Numbered from the stretch's first letter, positions 42,829-54,945 are shown. The stretch is 64,000 nt of DNA from Anthoceros angustus (GCA_010909165.1 MU008169.1:1798001-1862000), one strand, 5' to 3'. Notes: a model not told the origin generated them from the sequence alone. Made by a program: numbers and translations.

Positions 42829-44931
42829 ATGGCGGCGTTGTCGCTCTCGGTGCCGCTGTCGTCCACGCTTGCAGCTAGGAACAGCTCTGTGCAGCAGGGC
42901 AGCTGCTCCACCTCCGCTATCGCATCCTCCTCACAATGTCGCCTGCCCTCTGCTCCTGCTCCAGATCATTCGCAGGTTTCCAGTCTCCTGTCCTTCGAGC
43001 CGAACTTATGGTGTTGTTATCGTACAATGTGTGTGTCAGTGACTGAATGTCCCTCTCGCCTCAAAATGCTGCTTGCTATGTACATAGCTTGCCATCAGGT
43101 GTCAGGGAAATGACGGCAACGCAGAGCAGGGTTCCTTTGGCCGGAGAGAGTTTGTGAGCTTGAGCGCCGCAGCAGTGGCAGTGAGTGTTCCATCACACCA
43201 TAATATTGGTGTTGCGTGTATAACCGCTGGTTTTGGGTTTTTCTCCAGTTGATGAATTGACACCGAATGCAGGGCGGAATATGGGGCGCTATAGCCGCTC
43301 CAGACCTTGCCAATGCAGCTGATTTGACGCAGAGATTACAGCGGGGCGAGTACTTGAGTGAGTTGAATCTCCTGTGCACTAGTTTTACCCCAGGGTCAGG
43401 GTCAGGGTGTTTTTGTACTTTGAACTGATGCACCTCCGTTCCTTCTTGTGGGAGTGGGAGTGCAGAGAGCGTCAAGGAGGCCCTGAGAGCGGCAATTAAG
43501 GTGAGAAAGTTTCGGAGGGTCTTTGTATCTGCCCTGTACAGTTTTGCACAGTGTTGATGTTCTAAACTAAGGGAGTCGTGGGTTGTGCAGGCCAATCCTG
43601 AGCTTGTCCCTTCTCTCCTCAAGCTAGCTCTCAACGATGCACTAACTTATGACAAGGTGGACCTCCGTCTTTACCACCTTTGGTTTCATCTTGCACTGCT
43701 GCATGGATTGCTGCCTACTGTCGTCCATGTTGTAGAGTTGGGATTTCGTTTGACAGAAGCGAGCTGATTGAAATTTTTGCATGGAAAGGCAACCAAGACC
43801 GGCGGAGCGAATGGTTCTATTAGATTCAGGTGGCCCACTTGTTTGCTTCCTTCTGAAGGTTTGAGATTGGAGCAGGGGAGCAGGGGAAGAGCACATAGAC
43901 CTGACCAGTGATCCTCGTATGTATGTCCACAGCTCAGAACTGAGCAGGCCAGAAAACAAAGGACTAGAAGGTGCTGTCAGCCTTCTGACAACTGTTAAGG
44001 AGCAGCTTGATGCTGAATCCCCAAATGGCCCCTTGGGCTGGGCTGATCTGATACAGTTAGGAGGTAGGCATGTTTGCCTTCTACCTTGTAACGTTAACGG
44101 TCCTGGACAGCAAACTCTAAAAGCTGGCCTGCGATCGTAATTGCAGGAGAATCTGCGTCCAAGAAATTATTTCTGGATGCTGCCATTGCCAAGGCCGGTG
44201 GTGACGAAAAAAAGGGGCTGACACTCTTCACAGCTTACGGATCAAATGGACAGGTATTTCCTTTCCCTGTCACAACTTTTTGTTTCGTTGTGCTTGTTAA
44301 TGCTGTCCGTCCCCCGCCGGTGACATAAGGTTACGGGTGTACTTGTTGCCAGTGGGGCTATTTTGAGAAGAACTTCGGCCGTAAAGATGCTACGGAGCCC
44401 GATCCAGAAGGCCGGGTCCCAGTTTGGGAGGATGCATCTGTCGCAGAGATCAAGCAAAAGTTTGCTCCCTACGGCTTAAAGCCCCGACAGGTATGTAGTA
44501 TGCATGCCCGGTGGATGCGTGGTAAGTTGACCAGAATAGATGCTCGAGGCGCTTACTTTACTGTTCGGCAATCCATCTCCCACAGATCACCGTTCTCGCT
44601 TCGTTTCTCGGTGATGATCCTACCGCCGTTGAAGAGAAGCTGGCAACAGACCCAGAGTTTCTTCCATGGATTGACAAGTACCGGAAGAGCAGGCAGACGG
44701 TATCAAGAACCGATTACGAGGTATTGTGTTTTTCTTTCCCCTACCTTGATGGGAGGAGCTCTAACCTAGCCTAGCCCCAAATCACTTGTGTAACATCTCA
44801 TGTCGGTGGATTGTGTCATCACCTTACAGGTAGACCTCATTTCTGCCTTCACGAACCTGAGCGTCCTGGGGCAAGTGATCAACTATGAAGCATACACCTT
44901 TGCTACACCCCCATTGAAACTCAGGTTTTAA
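42829..44931 (+). CDS. Thylakoid lumen 29 kDa protein TL29 (APX4)
   Basis: Eleven exons: 42829-42975, 43106-43180, 43273-43357, 43466-43500, 43591-43656, 43789-43829, 43933-44063, 44147-44253, 44353-44490, 44586-44720 and 44830-44931. Sum 1062 nt, 353 residues. The transit peptide begins MAALSLSVPLSSTLAARNSS. A twin-arginine lumen signal follows: GRREFVSLSAAAVAGGIWGA, then a likely cleavage after ANA. The mature part is peroxidase-like: YDKATKTGGANGSIRF, SRPENKGLEGAVSLL, WADLIQLGG, TAYGSNGQWGYFEKNFGR, PDPEGRVPVWEDA and VDLISAFTNLSVLGQ. TL29 is related to ascorbate peroxidase but has lost heme-site residues and is not thought to be catalytic; it sits on the lumen side of grana near PSII. Length and exon pattern fit the family. 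Confidence 0.95.
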
Positions 44932-45210
44932 GAAGCATCACAGGAGAAGAATCTCTCTTGTAACCACAGCAATATAACGAAGTTGAAACGTCCGTTGGGA
45001 TGTTCATATTCCATCTCTTCCGACTCACAGCTCGTCACCAAAAGACTCAGAGGATATGGAGACTACCGTGCCCTGTACAAGCAGAACTCGGAGGGAGACC
45101 AAGTAGTGTTTAGACGACCACAGGTCGCTCTACAAAATTGTATTCCAGGCTGTCCGCAATACTGAAGCTCGCATTTTACAGCCCCGTGACACCAGCCTTT
45201 CAGTACCACG

Positions 45211-46226
45211 CTAGAGCGAGCGCAGGAGCGTATCGGCATCGCTGACTTTGAACTCGCCTGGGTTTTCCTCCACATTCAAAACCATGACCTCCCCGTTCTC
45301 CACAAGCGCCGACCACCTAACACGGGACAAGACATATTGTTACAAATTAACTGACCAGATAAGATGGAAAATGGAACTGCAGTTTCCAAAAGATGAACCT
45401 GTTTGATCGATGACTGAGGAGAGCTTTGGTCAGATCAAAGCCCAAACCCAGAGACTCGTTGAACTCCCCTGAGTAGTCTCCGAAGAAGGAAATCTGTTCA
45501 TGCCATGGCAAAGCAGAAGGTGTGAAAGCGTATCCCTGCCATAACATCCCGACAGTCTTAACATGCCTAGGCAAAAACGCACCTTTCCTTTTGCACCAAG
45601 CTTCTCAGCCCAGGCGTTCATGGCATAGGGGTCATTCACAGAAACGCATATGATTTCATGGACACCTTTTTCCTTGAGTTTATCGGCTGCCTTCAAGTAG
45701 TTCGGCACATGCTGCTGTGAGCAGACTCCAGTAAAGGCACCCTGCATAACTCAAACCATAGTCCCAATTCATCCGTTTGCCTTGACCAGGTGGAAACACT
45801 GTTACCAACTCTTCAGTTCTGAAAACTTACAGGAACGCCGAAGATCACAACCTTCCTGTTCTGCAAACAAACATTCATTTGAGCAAAATCCGTCAGCTGC
45901 TCTCAGCTCGGATGGATGTGCTCCTACCTCGCCCGGCCCTAACACTTTCTTATCCAAGCCGAGCTCACAAACTAAGAATCGTCAACAACACTAACACTAG
46001 CTGCTTCAACTCGACTGCTAGCTCAATCAAATCAAGTGCTTGCCTTGAAAATGTCCGATATCGGCGTGGTGGCAAAGTTGGAGGAGACGCCTTCATCCCA
46101 GGTGCGGGCAGCGGCCAAGGCGATTGGGGCATCCAGGTCGATGCGCTTATGCCCTGAGCTGAAGTGCCTCACCTGGCCCAGCAGCGCACGGCCCTGCCTC
46201 AAGGAGGCAATCAGAGCTCCCGCCAT
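45211..46226 (-). CDS. Mitochondrial type II peroxiredoxin (PrxIIF)
   Basis: Five exons: 46226-46044, 45860-45831, 45741-45583, 45493-45399 and 45316-45211, totalling 573 nt and 190 residues. It begins MAGALIASLRQGRALLGQVR then HFSSGHKRIDL, an amphipathic Arg/Ser-rich mitochondrial presequence. Exon 2 is a 30-nt microexon coding NRKVVIFGVP. The active site is GAFTGVCSQQHVP (peroxidatic Cys), then EKGVHEIICVSVNDPYAMNA, WAEKLGAKGK, FFGDYSGEFNESLGLGFDLT and RWSALVENGEVMVLNVEENP. It reduces peroxides in the mitochondrial matrix using thioredoxin or glutaredoxin. The first intron has a GC donor (FK|gcaagc), a known minor class. It converges on TL29 with 279 bp between stop codons. Confidence 0.95.
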
Positions 46227-46664
46227 CGCTGATTTCTGCTCTGAGGTCGCAACCAGATCGGAAAAACTTTCTGAGTAATTCGCGTCTCAGCACCGGATTA
46301 CTCGACGTGTGAGAGCACTGTCGCTGATCAGAGCTGGAGAGAAGCGCGGTAAATCTCGCTCGCAAGGTTTTACTGCTTTACCTCGGGTTTCACCATGGTG
46401 AGAAATGCCGGAACCTACCTTCCGAGTCACGCCTTCACAGGATGTGCACGTTGGAATCTCGGCCTCCCGGCTCAAGGATCGTGGTGTTGGTGGCGAAGGT
46501 CATGCGGAGAATAGCATGACGCAGTGGAGGAGTTTGTTGTTCCATGCTATGCTGTTTGTGTGGTGACCTGCTGCATCTACGCAAGGAAGGATGTGTTGCT
46601 CAAGGGATGTTGATGCCGAAGATGCAGGGATACGGGGGTTGGGCTGATCTGTGGGCAGCAGCTT
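46227..46664. other. 5' region between PrxIIF (-) and F-box gene (+)
   Basis: A head-to-head interval of 438 bp that must contain both promoters and leaders. No clear core elements and no coding sequence recognised. Confidence 0.4.
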
Positions 46665-47965
46665 GTGGAAGCGGATTGCATGGAGGACGACGACCTGGAA
46701 TATTTGTCCGCTGACGACGGCAGCTTGTGCTTGAGGTGCCTTGAAGAGGATGCTCTGGCGGGTCTTTTGGATTTCGATTTCTTGCTTTTGACGGCCGTGG
46801 AGAGGAAGATGAGTAGCGGACTGGAGGCAGAGGCACCAGATTGGGCTGATCTCACGCACGAGGCCTTGGTGGAGATTTTCAAGAGGTTGGGGTTTGAGGA
46901 CAGATATGTCACGGTTCCCCAAGTGTGTAAGGCTTGGCTTGCAGCTGTTCGGGATGCTGCGTGTTTTGAGGTGGTGGATATGTCAGAATTGTTTGCCACC
47001 AGGCAGGAGTCGCGGCGTTGGTGGCAGCCTGACTTTGAAGAGAAGGTGGACCATATGGTCATAACTCTGGTCGATCGCACCGCTGGTTGCATGAAAGAAC
47101 TTCGGACCTCGCATTGCTCCGATGTCGCAATCACCTACGTTGCCCAAAGGTTGTTGCTTCTAGGTGGTAGATGCAATCGCTGTGTGAACAGTTGTCGTTT
47201 TGCTCTTTTTTTCTTTGCGCTTGGGATGAGATCCTTGACCTGAGTCGGGTGTGAGGCTAGGGGTGCTGGCGCTGCTTTTGTTGAAAGTTCTGAATTTTTT
47301 TTGTGTGAGCTTACCTGCACCATGGGGAAAGGCAAATGGCTGGACTCACGTACAGCTGCCCTCCCAAGTTGAAGTTGCTGGCTGTGCTGCGCAGATGTCC
47401 ACGGCTGGAAGTTCTATCCATACCTTCCAGCATTGGGGTGACTGACTCCTCGCTCAAACAGATCGCCATGGGATGTTTGAGGCTGCACACTCTGGACATC
47501 AGTGAGTGCCTGTATGTATCAGAGGATTCTTTGCAGCATTTTGGTGACTCGATTATGGTGCTAAAGCGGAATATGCTAAACGTGGAAGACGACAGAAGAA
47601 GGGGCATGTTGCCAATACCTTATTCCCAGATGTGTCACTACGCACAAAGCGGGGACAAAGAAGCTCAGCTTTTCGCCGCTTCGATGCCAAAGTTGAAGCA
47701 TTTGGAGATGAGGCATACCAAGCTGTCAGATGATGGTCTCAGTCTCCTAGCTGAGCGTTGTGGGGACTTAGAGTACTTGGACCTGCTTTGGTCAACCAGC
47801 CTGACCAGACGCGGATGGCTTCTAGCTAAGGAGAGGCTTAAGAAACTCAAGGTGTTTCTGTATCCCAACCTTCCTCAAGTTCGGCCTCTGCACCTTGTTC
47901 CGCGACAATATGGGCACTGGCAGCTATACAATGAGCGGTTTGAGAACGAATATCCTGAGTTCTGA
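46665..47965 (+). CDS. F-box/LRR protein, FBW2/SKIP1-like
   Basis: Two exons, 46665-47149 and 47356-47965, total 1095 nt and 364 residues; in-frame ATGs at 46680 and 46809 are alternatives. The F-box reads DWADLTHEALVEIFKRLGFE, then VTVPQVCKAWLAAVRDAACF. LRR-like segments follow: RCPRLEVLSIPSSIGVTDSS, GCLRLHTLDISECLYVSEDS, MPKLKHLEMRHTKLSDDGLS and CGDLEYLDLLWSTSLTRRGW. The C terminus is LYNERFENEYPEF. F-box proteins recruit substrates to SCF ubiquitin ligases through SKP1. The closest Arabidopsis groups by pattern are SKIP1 and FBW2 (FBW2 targets AGO1), but substrate choice here is unknown. Confidence 0.88.
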
Positions 47966-48582
47966 ATCGGCAGGTACTAGACTAGGTTGATTTCTCCCCA
48001 ATCCGGTTGCCAAGGTTCCAAGCAATGGGGTTCGTCCAGCTTCAGACGAACACCAGCCATAGTGCTTCGCTCTCTTGTACCGGCGAAAGGAGTTTGCATG
48101 CAACCCTTCCTGTTGCACTGTTTCGAGGGCACTACTGTACAGGCAGGACCTTAGAGTCCCAACTAGGTACATATGTACATACATTCTACAGAAATGGTAC
48201 TGTTTCCAGCGTATTATTGCATAGGCAGGACTGCCACAGGCTCGACTAACGTGCTAGTTATAGATTGTGAAGAGTATTTCATGATACATAAGAATGCATC
48301 TGTCCGGCAGGTGCTTTTTCTGGTATGTGGAGATTGATGAGTGTGCGACCAATGGATTTCACTATTTACACAGATCTCACCTTTGGGGCAATTGATCTAG
48401 AGCTAACTGGGTCCACACAACTCCCATCAAGGCAAGTTCTTGAAAGAACATCCTTTATCACAATTCTGCTGGTGCGTTCGCAATAGATGCTCATCGCAAC
48501 CTTTGTAATCTGACACCCGATTGCATTTGTCAAAATTTTGAACAGCCTCCCGCTCAGAATCCACTGCTGGCGAGCTCCTACT
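47966..48582. other. Intergenic between F-box and sirtuin genes
   Basis: 3' flanks of two convergent genes. No coding sequence recognised. Confidence 0.4.
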
Positions 48583-49475
48583 CTGAGCCTGTAAGGGGGG
48601 AGCTTGAAGCCGGAGGTTGCTCCTTGCCACTACGTCCAATGTCATGTCAAAGTTGTCAGCATCTGTCACAGAAGGACTTACTGGAACCAAGTAACTTACT
48701 TTGAACTGCAACGAAATGCAGAGAGCCTGTCCAGCGACCCCTATTTTGAGCCTTCATGAAACAACTCTTCAGATGCTATACCCAGCGCTGAAGGAAGTGT
48801 GGATGCGGATGACCCTCGGAAAGTGAACCTGGGGGAGGTGTGCAAAGTTATTCCATGCAAGATAACTGCTAGCAAAGTCATACCGTGAGCAAGATGACTG
48901 AAAGCAAGCGGATAGAATAGGAGGGACTTACTGACATGACCTACTCGCAGGAGTGCTATCTATGTTAAACTCGGCTACTACTCCCCCGCTTGCTCTCACC
49001 ATAGGTGCATATAATGCTGCAGGCTGCAGATGGAAATCAACACGGCGAGGATTCAGATTCCTGACTCTGAACTTGCATGCTAAGGACCGACCGTACATGG
49101 GAATGGTTCTTACATGGACAACGGCTGAAGTTCCCACCACAAGCAGAAGCTTGCATCCTTGCAGCGCTTTGTCAGCTTGGTTGATAACCTCCTCATCAAG
49201 ACACTCGTTGAACCACACAACATGAGGTCTCAGCAAGCCATTGCATGTCTTGCATCGAGGGAGCTCTGTTGTGGGTATTTTGGCATCTACAGAATTTGGA
49301 TCTGGAGCCCCTACATCAAACAGCCAGGGGCAGATTATTCCTAACCTGCAAACTAATAAGTGTTCTTTCGACAATCCATTGGAACTAGAACGTGTGAAGC
49401 ACACTTTGCCGTCAAGTGCCGGGCAGATGGGCATGTCCTGATTCTCCCGCACATCTCCACAGTGGCAGCACCTAG
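48583..49475 (-). pseudogene. Duplicated sirtuin 3' half, copy B
   Basis: A near-identical tandem copy of 49476-50370. It contains the sirtuin's zinc-region exon (truncated at its 5' edge), the exon with [20 protein letters not shown], the exon with [20 protein letters not shown] and the last exon ending at stop 48741-48743. Relative to copy A it has one G fewer at the exon beginning GAPDPNSV but the correct C/G count in the GGVVAEF exon. It lies downstream of copy A's stop codon, so in a real duplication it would not be translated. Confidence 0.85.
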
Positions 49476-49631
49476 TCTGAGCCTGTAAGGGGAGCTTGAA
49501 GCCGGAGGTTGCTCCTTGCCACTACGTCCAATGTCATGTCAAAGTTGTCAGCATCTGTCACAGAAGGACTTACTGGAACCAAGTAACTTACTTTGAACTG
49601 CAACGAAATGCAGAGAGCCTGTCCAGCGACC

Positions 49632-51117
49632 CCTATTTTGAGCCTTCATGAAACAACTCTTCAGATGCTATACCCAGCGCTGAAGGAAGTGTGGATGCGG
49701 ATGACCCTCGGAAAGTGAACCTGGGGGAGGTGTGCAAAGTTATTCCATGCAAGATAACTGCTAGCAAAGTCATACCGTGAGCAAGATGACTGAAAGCAAG
49801 CGGATAGAATAGGAGGGACTTACTGACATGACCTACTCGCAGGAGTGCTATCTATGTTAAACTCGGCTACTACTCCCCGCTTGCTCTCACCATAGGTGCA
49901 TATAATGCTGCAGGCTGCAGATGGAAATCAACACGGCGAGGATTCAGATTCCTGACTCTGAACTTGCATGCTAAGGACCGACCGTACATGGGAATGGTTC
50001 TTACATGGACAACGGCTGAAGTTCCCACCACAAGCAGAAGCTTGCATCCTTGCAGCGCTTTGTCAGCTTGGTTGATAACCTCCTCATCAAGACACTCGTT
50101 GAACCACACAACATGAGGTCTCAGCAAGCCATTGCATGTCTTGCATCGAGGGAGCTCTGTTGTGGGTATTTTGGCATCTACAGAATTTGGATCTGGAGCC
50201 CCCTACATCAAACAGCCAGGGGCAGATTATTCCTAACCTGCAAACTAATAAGTGTTCTTTCGACAATCCATTGGAACTAGAACGTGTGAAGCACACTTTG
50301 CCGTCAAGTGCCGGGCAGATGGGCATGTCCCGATTCTCCCGCACATCTCCACAGTGGCAGCACCTAGTCTTCCAGAGGGAACCATGCAGCTCCACAACGT
50401 CATTGCTGCCCGCTTTCAAGTGAAGTCCGTCAATGTTCTGCAGCACAGAGTTTTAAAAGTATCATCCATCATCTCTCTAAGCTGAAGGTCGAAGTGCAAT
50501 CCAAGAAAGGGCCCCAGTCCCACGCTGGAAAGGGAGGAGAGTTTTAGCTGCGTCAAGAGCCTAAACTCTTGGCCGTCTCTCTCACACCTTCTCTGAAGTG
50601 CTGCGAGCGCAAAATGCCCAGCATTTGGAGTAGCCCTTGACACAACGCATCTGATCCCAGCCAGAGTAAGTGTCCTGCCCCTTGGAAATCCCTACTCAAC
50701 TCGTCTCGAGGGTATGGAGTTCAGACCTTCTGTAATGGTAGAACTCCCAGACTAAAGACGGGTTTGCTGCAAAAGCTTGAGGTGTAGCAAGACTCTGCAC
50801 ATAACAACATAACAGCCCTGTAACAGTACCATGCCAACCTGCACACTTCAATCAGGGCTGGTCCAGCATGCGAGAGTGAGAACTCACCATGACATCCCAA
50901 TCACGCCACAGCCCGCCTGCTCCCCTGAAAGTAGGGATTCCAGATTCTGCTGAAATGCCAGCTCCTGTCAAAACGGCAATTTTCTGCAACAATAAAGCGC
51001 GCTCATTGAACCCATGCTGCCCCATAAATACCATCTCTCCCTTCCATCTCTATAGCAATTTCCTACCGATGCATTCGCCAGCGCCATAGTGAAGTCCACG
51101 GCATCAGCTGCCATCAT
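49632..51117 (-). CDS. Class III (SIRT5-like) sirtuin
   Basis: Minus strand. Exons: 51117-51067 (start [17 protein letters not shown]; an upstream transit exon cannot be excluded), 50983-50888 ([20 protein letters not shown] then [10 protein letters not shown]), 50794-50727 ([13 protein letters not shown]), then [20 protein letters not shown] (~50.64-50.55 kb). The next exon, from ~50.44 kb to 50297, has [20 protein letters not shown], then CCHC and ICPALDGK. It continues with [20 protein letters not shown] then [18 protein letters not shown] and [32 protein letters not shown], and a last exon with [16 protein letters not shown]. Stop at 49634-49632. The Y-x-x-R in FYHYRR is the class III acyl-pocket signature for succinyl/malonyl/glutaryl-lysine; NAD-binding and Cys4 zinc motifs are present. 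Copy A has a 1-bp loss in the GGVV codons, and the donor after RLLTQ is non-canonical (CAG|CTAAAA). Confidence 0.88.
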
Positions 51118-54056
51118 GAGAGACCTGGGTAGCAAGCTGCATAACAGAACAGAGAACCCATGGTACAGCTCCTCATCCATCCCCCAGTGCACACGATCAT
51201 GGCATCAGACAACGATATAACAAAAGATCTTGATAGCCGAAATTGGTATCCGAATGTTTGGCAGACCTCAGCTGCAAGTGGATGGCAGCTCTCCAGCACC
51301 GGCTGGAACCCCATCCCCATATCATTCTTAAAGGTACCATGGAGTTCTCCCACAAATCAGATCACGTAAGCAATTCGATCCTGAACTCACCTATGGAAGA
51401 GTAAAACCCACCTGTTGTTCACAAGACTCATGGGTTAGAATCATTTCGCATGAGCCATGAGCCCATGAGCCGGGCCGGGCCCGGTGTTCTAGTAAATGAC
51501 GAAAATCTCAAACGCGCGTTTTCTAAAACCATAACCAGCCGTTACCGGGCGTCGATCTCACGAAGAGAAGAAGAAGAAGAAGAAAGAATTTTATTTAAGG
51601 AAGTTGCAATATGTTTTAAGTTGGATCACTGCAAACCGGGGCAGCTAGTGCTTGAGCAGACCTGATCAGGCCCGGCGATGGCGGCGCAAGAATGCTTCTC
51701 TCTCCTTGCTCAAACATCCGGCAAGGTTATGCGTCTTATTTCCTGTTCCTGCCTTATACAACAAACAGAGGGGACCCCTTGCCAGTGACGAGGGTTTAAT
51801 CACCATTCTTCCTAGGAGCATCCTTCCTTAGGGAAACTTTCCTGACTGTTGAGCCTTGGCTAGCAAAGCACGGCTGCTCAGGTTCAGCGAGTAGCTAAAG
51901 TCGTTAGCGATGTTGAGAGCTCGTGGAATACGACGGCTTGAAGCCAGCAGCCAACTGCCCTGCCCGCGATGGTCCGGTCACTGCGGAGGTCGATCTGCCT
52001 TGATCGACCGCTAAACTTGATCAGGCATCCATCAAGCTGGAGCTCCAACTGGCCGCACCGAGCTAGCTGGTGCTCCCCTCCCGATCAGAAAAAAAATAGA
52101 AGTACAACAATCTCCTTTCTGACGAGATCCGCACGCCATAGGCGTCACAAGAGGTGTCCGGATCTTTTTGTGGTGATGGATACATTGTAGCGGCCAACCA
52201 ACTTCCAATTTATTATTAATAGATTTTTATGATTAATTACGTTGCAAGATGTTATAATTCAGTTGTAATTCACCGGGTAAGATCGTAAGATCCTCGTTGT
52301 TAAGTACCCGGTCTCCACAGCAATGATGACTTGATGATGTGGCCCCAAACCTAGCACCCAACCTATTTACAATGAACCTATGATTTAGGACATAAACTGG
52401 TACAAGTGATATAAGTTTTTACTATTTTACAAGATAGATTAAATTATTTTATTTACATTTATCAACTACGATGTAAAATACCTTCCTCCTCCTCTTCCAA
52501 AGTGATTCCATGCTTGCACCTCTCATTTGCTGCTTTCTTTCTCCTTTGAGAAAGCCGAAAATTGTAGCAGTGTGCAAGTCTTAGCAGCTTCTTGCCTCCT
52601 TTCTTTCAATTTCTCGGCTTGCTTATTCTCGTGACCTGGTTGCTCTCCCTCCTTCATGCTTTCCTCAATCAGTTTGTCTTCTTGCTCCTTGTCCTCTTGC
52701 TTGGGTCGTGCTTACTACGCTTCCTCTTCTAATTGTTCTCACTCATCACCTACCCGCTCAGCTTTGGGTTGTCACCTGTCCGATGCTCCGATGGTTTCGA
52801 GCTTGCCTCTATTTCCAATGTCTAGTGGGAATCAAAAATTCCGTCAAATGACGATGCTCCCTGCTCCCTCGCCCTTGTTGCGTTCCTCATTTTGCTTGCT
52901 TCTTCTTCCACTTGGTGTTTAATTACTGCAGCGTGCGCGCGACAATTAAACACAAGGACGAAAGGTTGCACGTGCGACCCATTTCACTTGGGGTTTCCCA
53001 TCCGGCGCATTTTGTCTTGTTGGACTAGTATTTTTGTGGAAGGGGTCGACGGTAGAGTTGGTTAAGTAATTGTCATTGGTTCCAACTCAATTTATGGGGA
53101 ATGAGCTTTGTCTTCACTTGGCTGGAAACATCATTCATCTAAAAGTCTTTATCAAAGGAATTGCACAAAAAAAAGGACATTCGTATGAAAAAGGATTATC
53201 TAGGATTCCTTGTACCTATCCAAATTTGCTCAGATCCCTTCTTTTGACACCAAATCTTCTTCGGCTTAGACCCTATCCTCGTGAATGTCGTGACCAAATT
53301 TACTAGGTCACAGTTTTGGACTTGGCTAAATAACTGTTTTATGGTACATATTGTATTTTGACCCGTATCAAGGGTTTTTTTTTTCCCTTTTTCTAAGAGA
53401 TATTGTTAGCCTGCAACCTCTAGAGCCTTCTTCAACAAAACCTTGTGGCAGCAAAGTATGGCGCATACATGGAATTACCAGACTTTAGGGCAAGTATAGC
53501 AACCTGATGAACTTCAAAGAGGACACTGAATGCCTTTTTCTTCTCCATCAAAACCAATAAGAAAGATTCGGGCAATGCAAGAGTAGTGCCTATAAAATGA
53601 TACGCCGAATTTCAAACATGATCACCCTGGGAGTAAGATGGCAAAGCAGTTCACCATCGCTAGTGGCGTCCACTCCTACATCAATTTGAAAGTGACATCC
53701 AGACTGAAAAATGGGCAGAAAAGCACTATGCATTTGCAATTCCCGGACCATCTTAACCACCTTGCGATCATCCTCAACACCAATAACTCTCTCCGTTTGG
53801 TGTATAAAATTGAAATCCGTCAGTTGCGATAGAGTAGCTTTTGACAGCTAGGGAATAAAAAAACTTGTTGATGAGACCCATTGTGAAGATCTTCTTCACC
53901 TTGCATTGTTCCGTGTCATCTTTAAGAGGCAGCAAAAGCATCAACCATCCTCGCCCCAATCCTAGCTGACTCTCTAAGCATTTGCTTAGCATTGCTTACA
54001 AAGTCCCCTTCAACTCCTCTTCATCAAAATAGCTTAACACAAAATCACGTCTGATC
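51118..54056. other. Long gene-poor stretch; remnants on the minus strand
   Basis: 51.1-52.2 kb: 5' flank of the sirtuin and a GAA microsatellite (51561-51590), otherwise nothing. 52.2-52.5 kb: AT-rich. 52.48-52.94 kb, minus strand: a charged Lys/Glu-rich reading with KLIEESMKEGEQPGHENKQA and KERRQEAAKTCTLL, interrupted by stops, perhaps a decayed gene. 53.4-54.06 kb, minus strand: protein-like pieces SFLLVLMEKKKAFSVLFEVH and IRRDFVLSYFDEEELKGTL, which continue in frame beyond the Copia element. Confidence 0.4.
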
Positions 54057-54061
54057 AACTC

Positions 54062-54311
54062 TATAAGCGTATTAAAGCCCAATGTACTTAGACTAATACG
54101 CTTAGTCTAAGTTAGGTGTCATTAGTTTAGCTGAAGCTAATAACTAGGAAGCTTCTTCTTGTGCTCCTTCCTAGGGGCTTCTTGTGGAGCTTCCTAGGAG
54201 CCTATTGGAGGTATAAATACCCCCAGAGCCCTCATCTCAATGAGAGAGATATATTTGCTTCCTCCTCTCCTCTCCTCTTTCCACCATCATGGGCTGCCAC
54301 ACGATCCTTCA
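54062..54311 (+). repeat. 5' LTR of the Copia element
   Basis: 250 bp. Starts TATAAGCGTATTAAAG (canonical TG changed to TA) and ends GATCCTTCA. Contains a hairpin CTTAGACTAATACGCTTAGTCTAAG-type stem, a TATA-like GGTATAAATACC at ~54210-54220 and a CT-rich tract. Confidence 0.93.
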
Positions 54312-54389
54312 ACTAGTATCAGAGCTTTGGTCTGGTTGTGGTGTGATGCTAGAATTTTCTAGTGCGGCGGCTCGTGGAATTGCAGTGAT

Positions 54390-54945
54390 CCATATCGCGG
54401 CGAGGCGCGAGCGCGCGGGCGAGGCGCGGGCGAGGCGCGAGGGCGGAGGCCGCGAGCGGGCGAGGCCGCAGCGGGCGAGGCCGCGAGCGGGCGGAGGCCG
54501 CGGCGCGCAGCCGCGCGGCGCGCGGCGCGCAGCCGCGGCGCGCGGCGCGGCGCGGCGGCGCGGCGGCGCGCGGCCGCACGCGCGCGCGGCGCGGCGGCGC
54601 GCAGCCGCGCGGCGGCGCGCAGCCGCGCGGGCGAGGCCGCGGCGCGGGCGGTGGCCGTGGGAGCGGCGGAGGCCGCGAGCGGGCGAGCGCGCGGCCGCGC
54701 GGCGCGGGCGAGGCGCGGCGCGGCGGCGCGGCGCGCGGCGGCGCGCAGCCGCGGCGGCCGCGGCGCGGCGCGCAGCCGCAGCGCGCGCGGGCGAGGTCAC
54801 CGCGGCGTGAGGCGCGGGCGGTGGCCGCGGGCGAGCGCGCGAGAACCGTGGGCGCCAAGAACCTGCGCCGAAATAAGCGCGGTGCGGCGGCGCGCGGCGC
54901 GGCGGCGAGGCCGCGAGCGGGCGAGGCGCGGCGAGAATATACGGG
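54390..54945. repeat. GC-rich low-complexity array 1
   Basis: Almost pure G+C, built from variants of GAGGCCGCGAGCGGGC and runs of GCGGCGCGC, with no stop codons in several frames on both strands. It lies between the Copia 5' LTR/PBS region and the first gag copy; a short non-array island CCGTGGGCGCCAAGAACCTG at ~54846 interrupts it. Confidence 0.85.

Noticed and set aside
48583-51117. SRT2 (SIRT4-like, class II) identity for the sirtuin
   Set aside because: FYHYRR and the [20 protein letters not shown] blocks fit class III (SIRT5) better.
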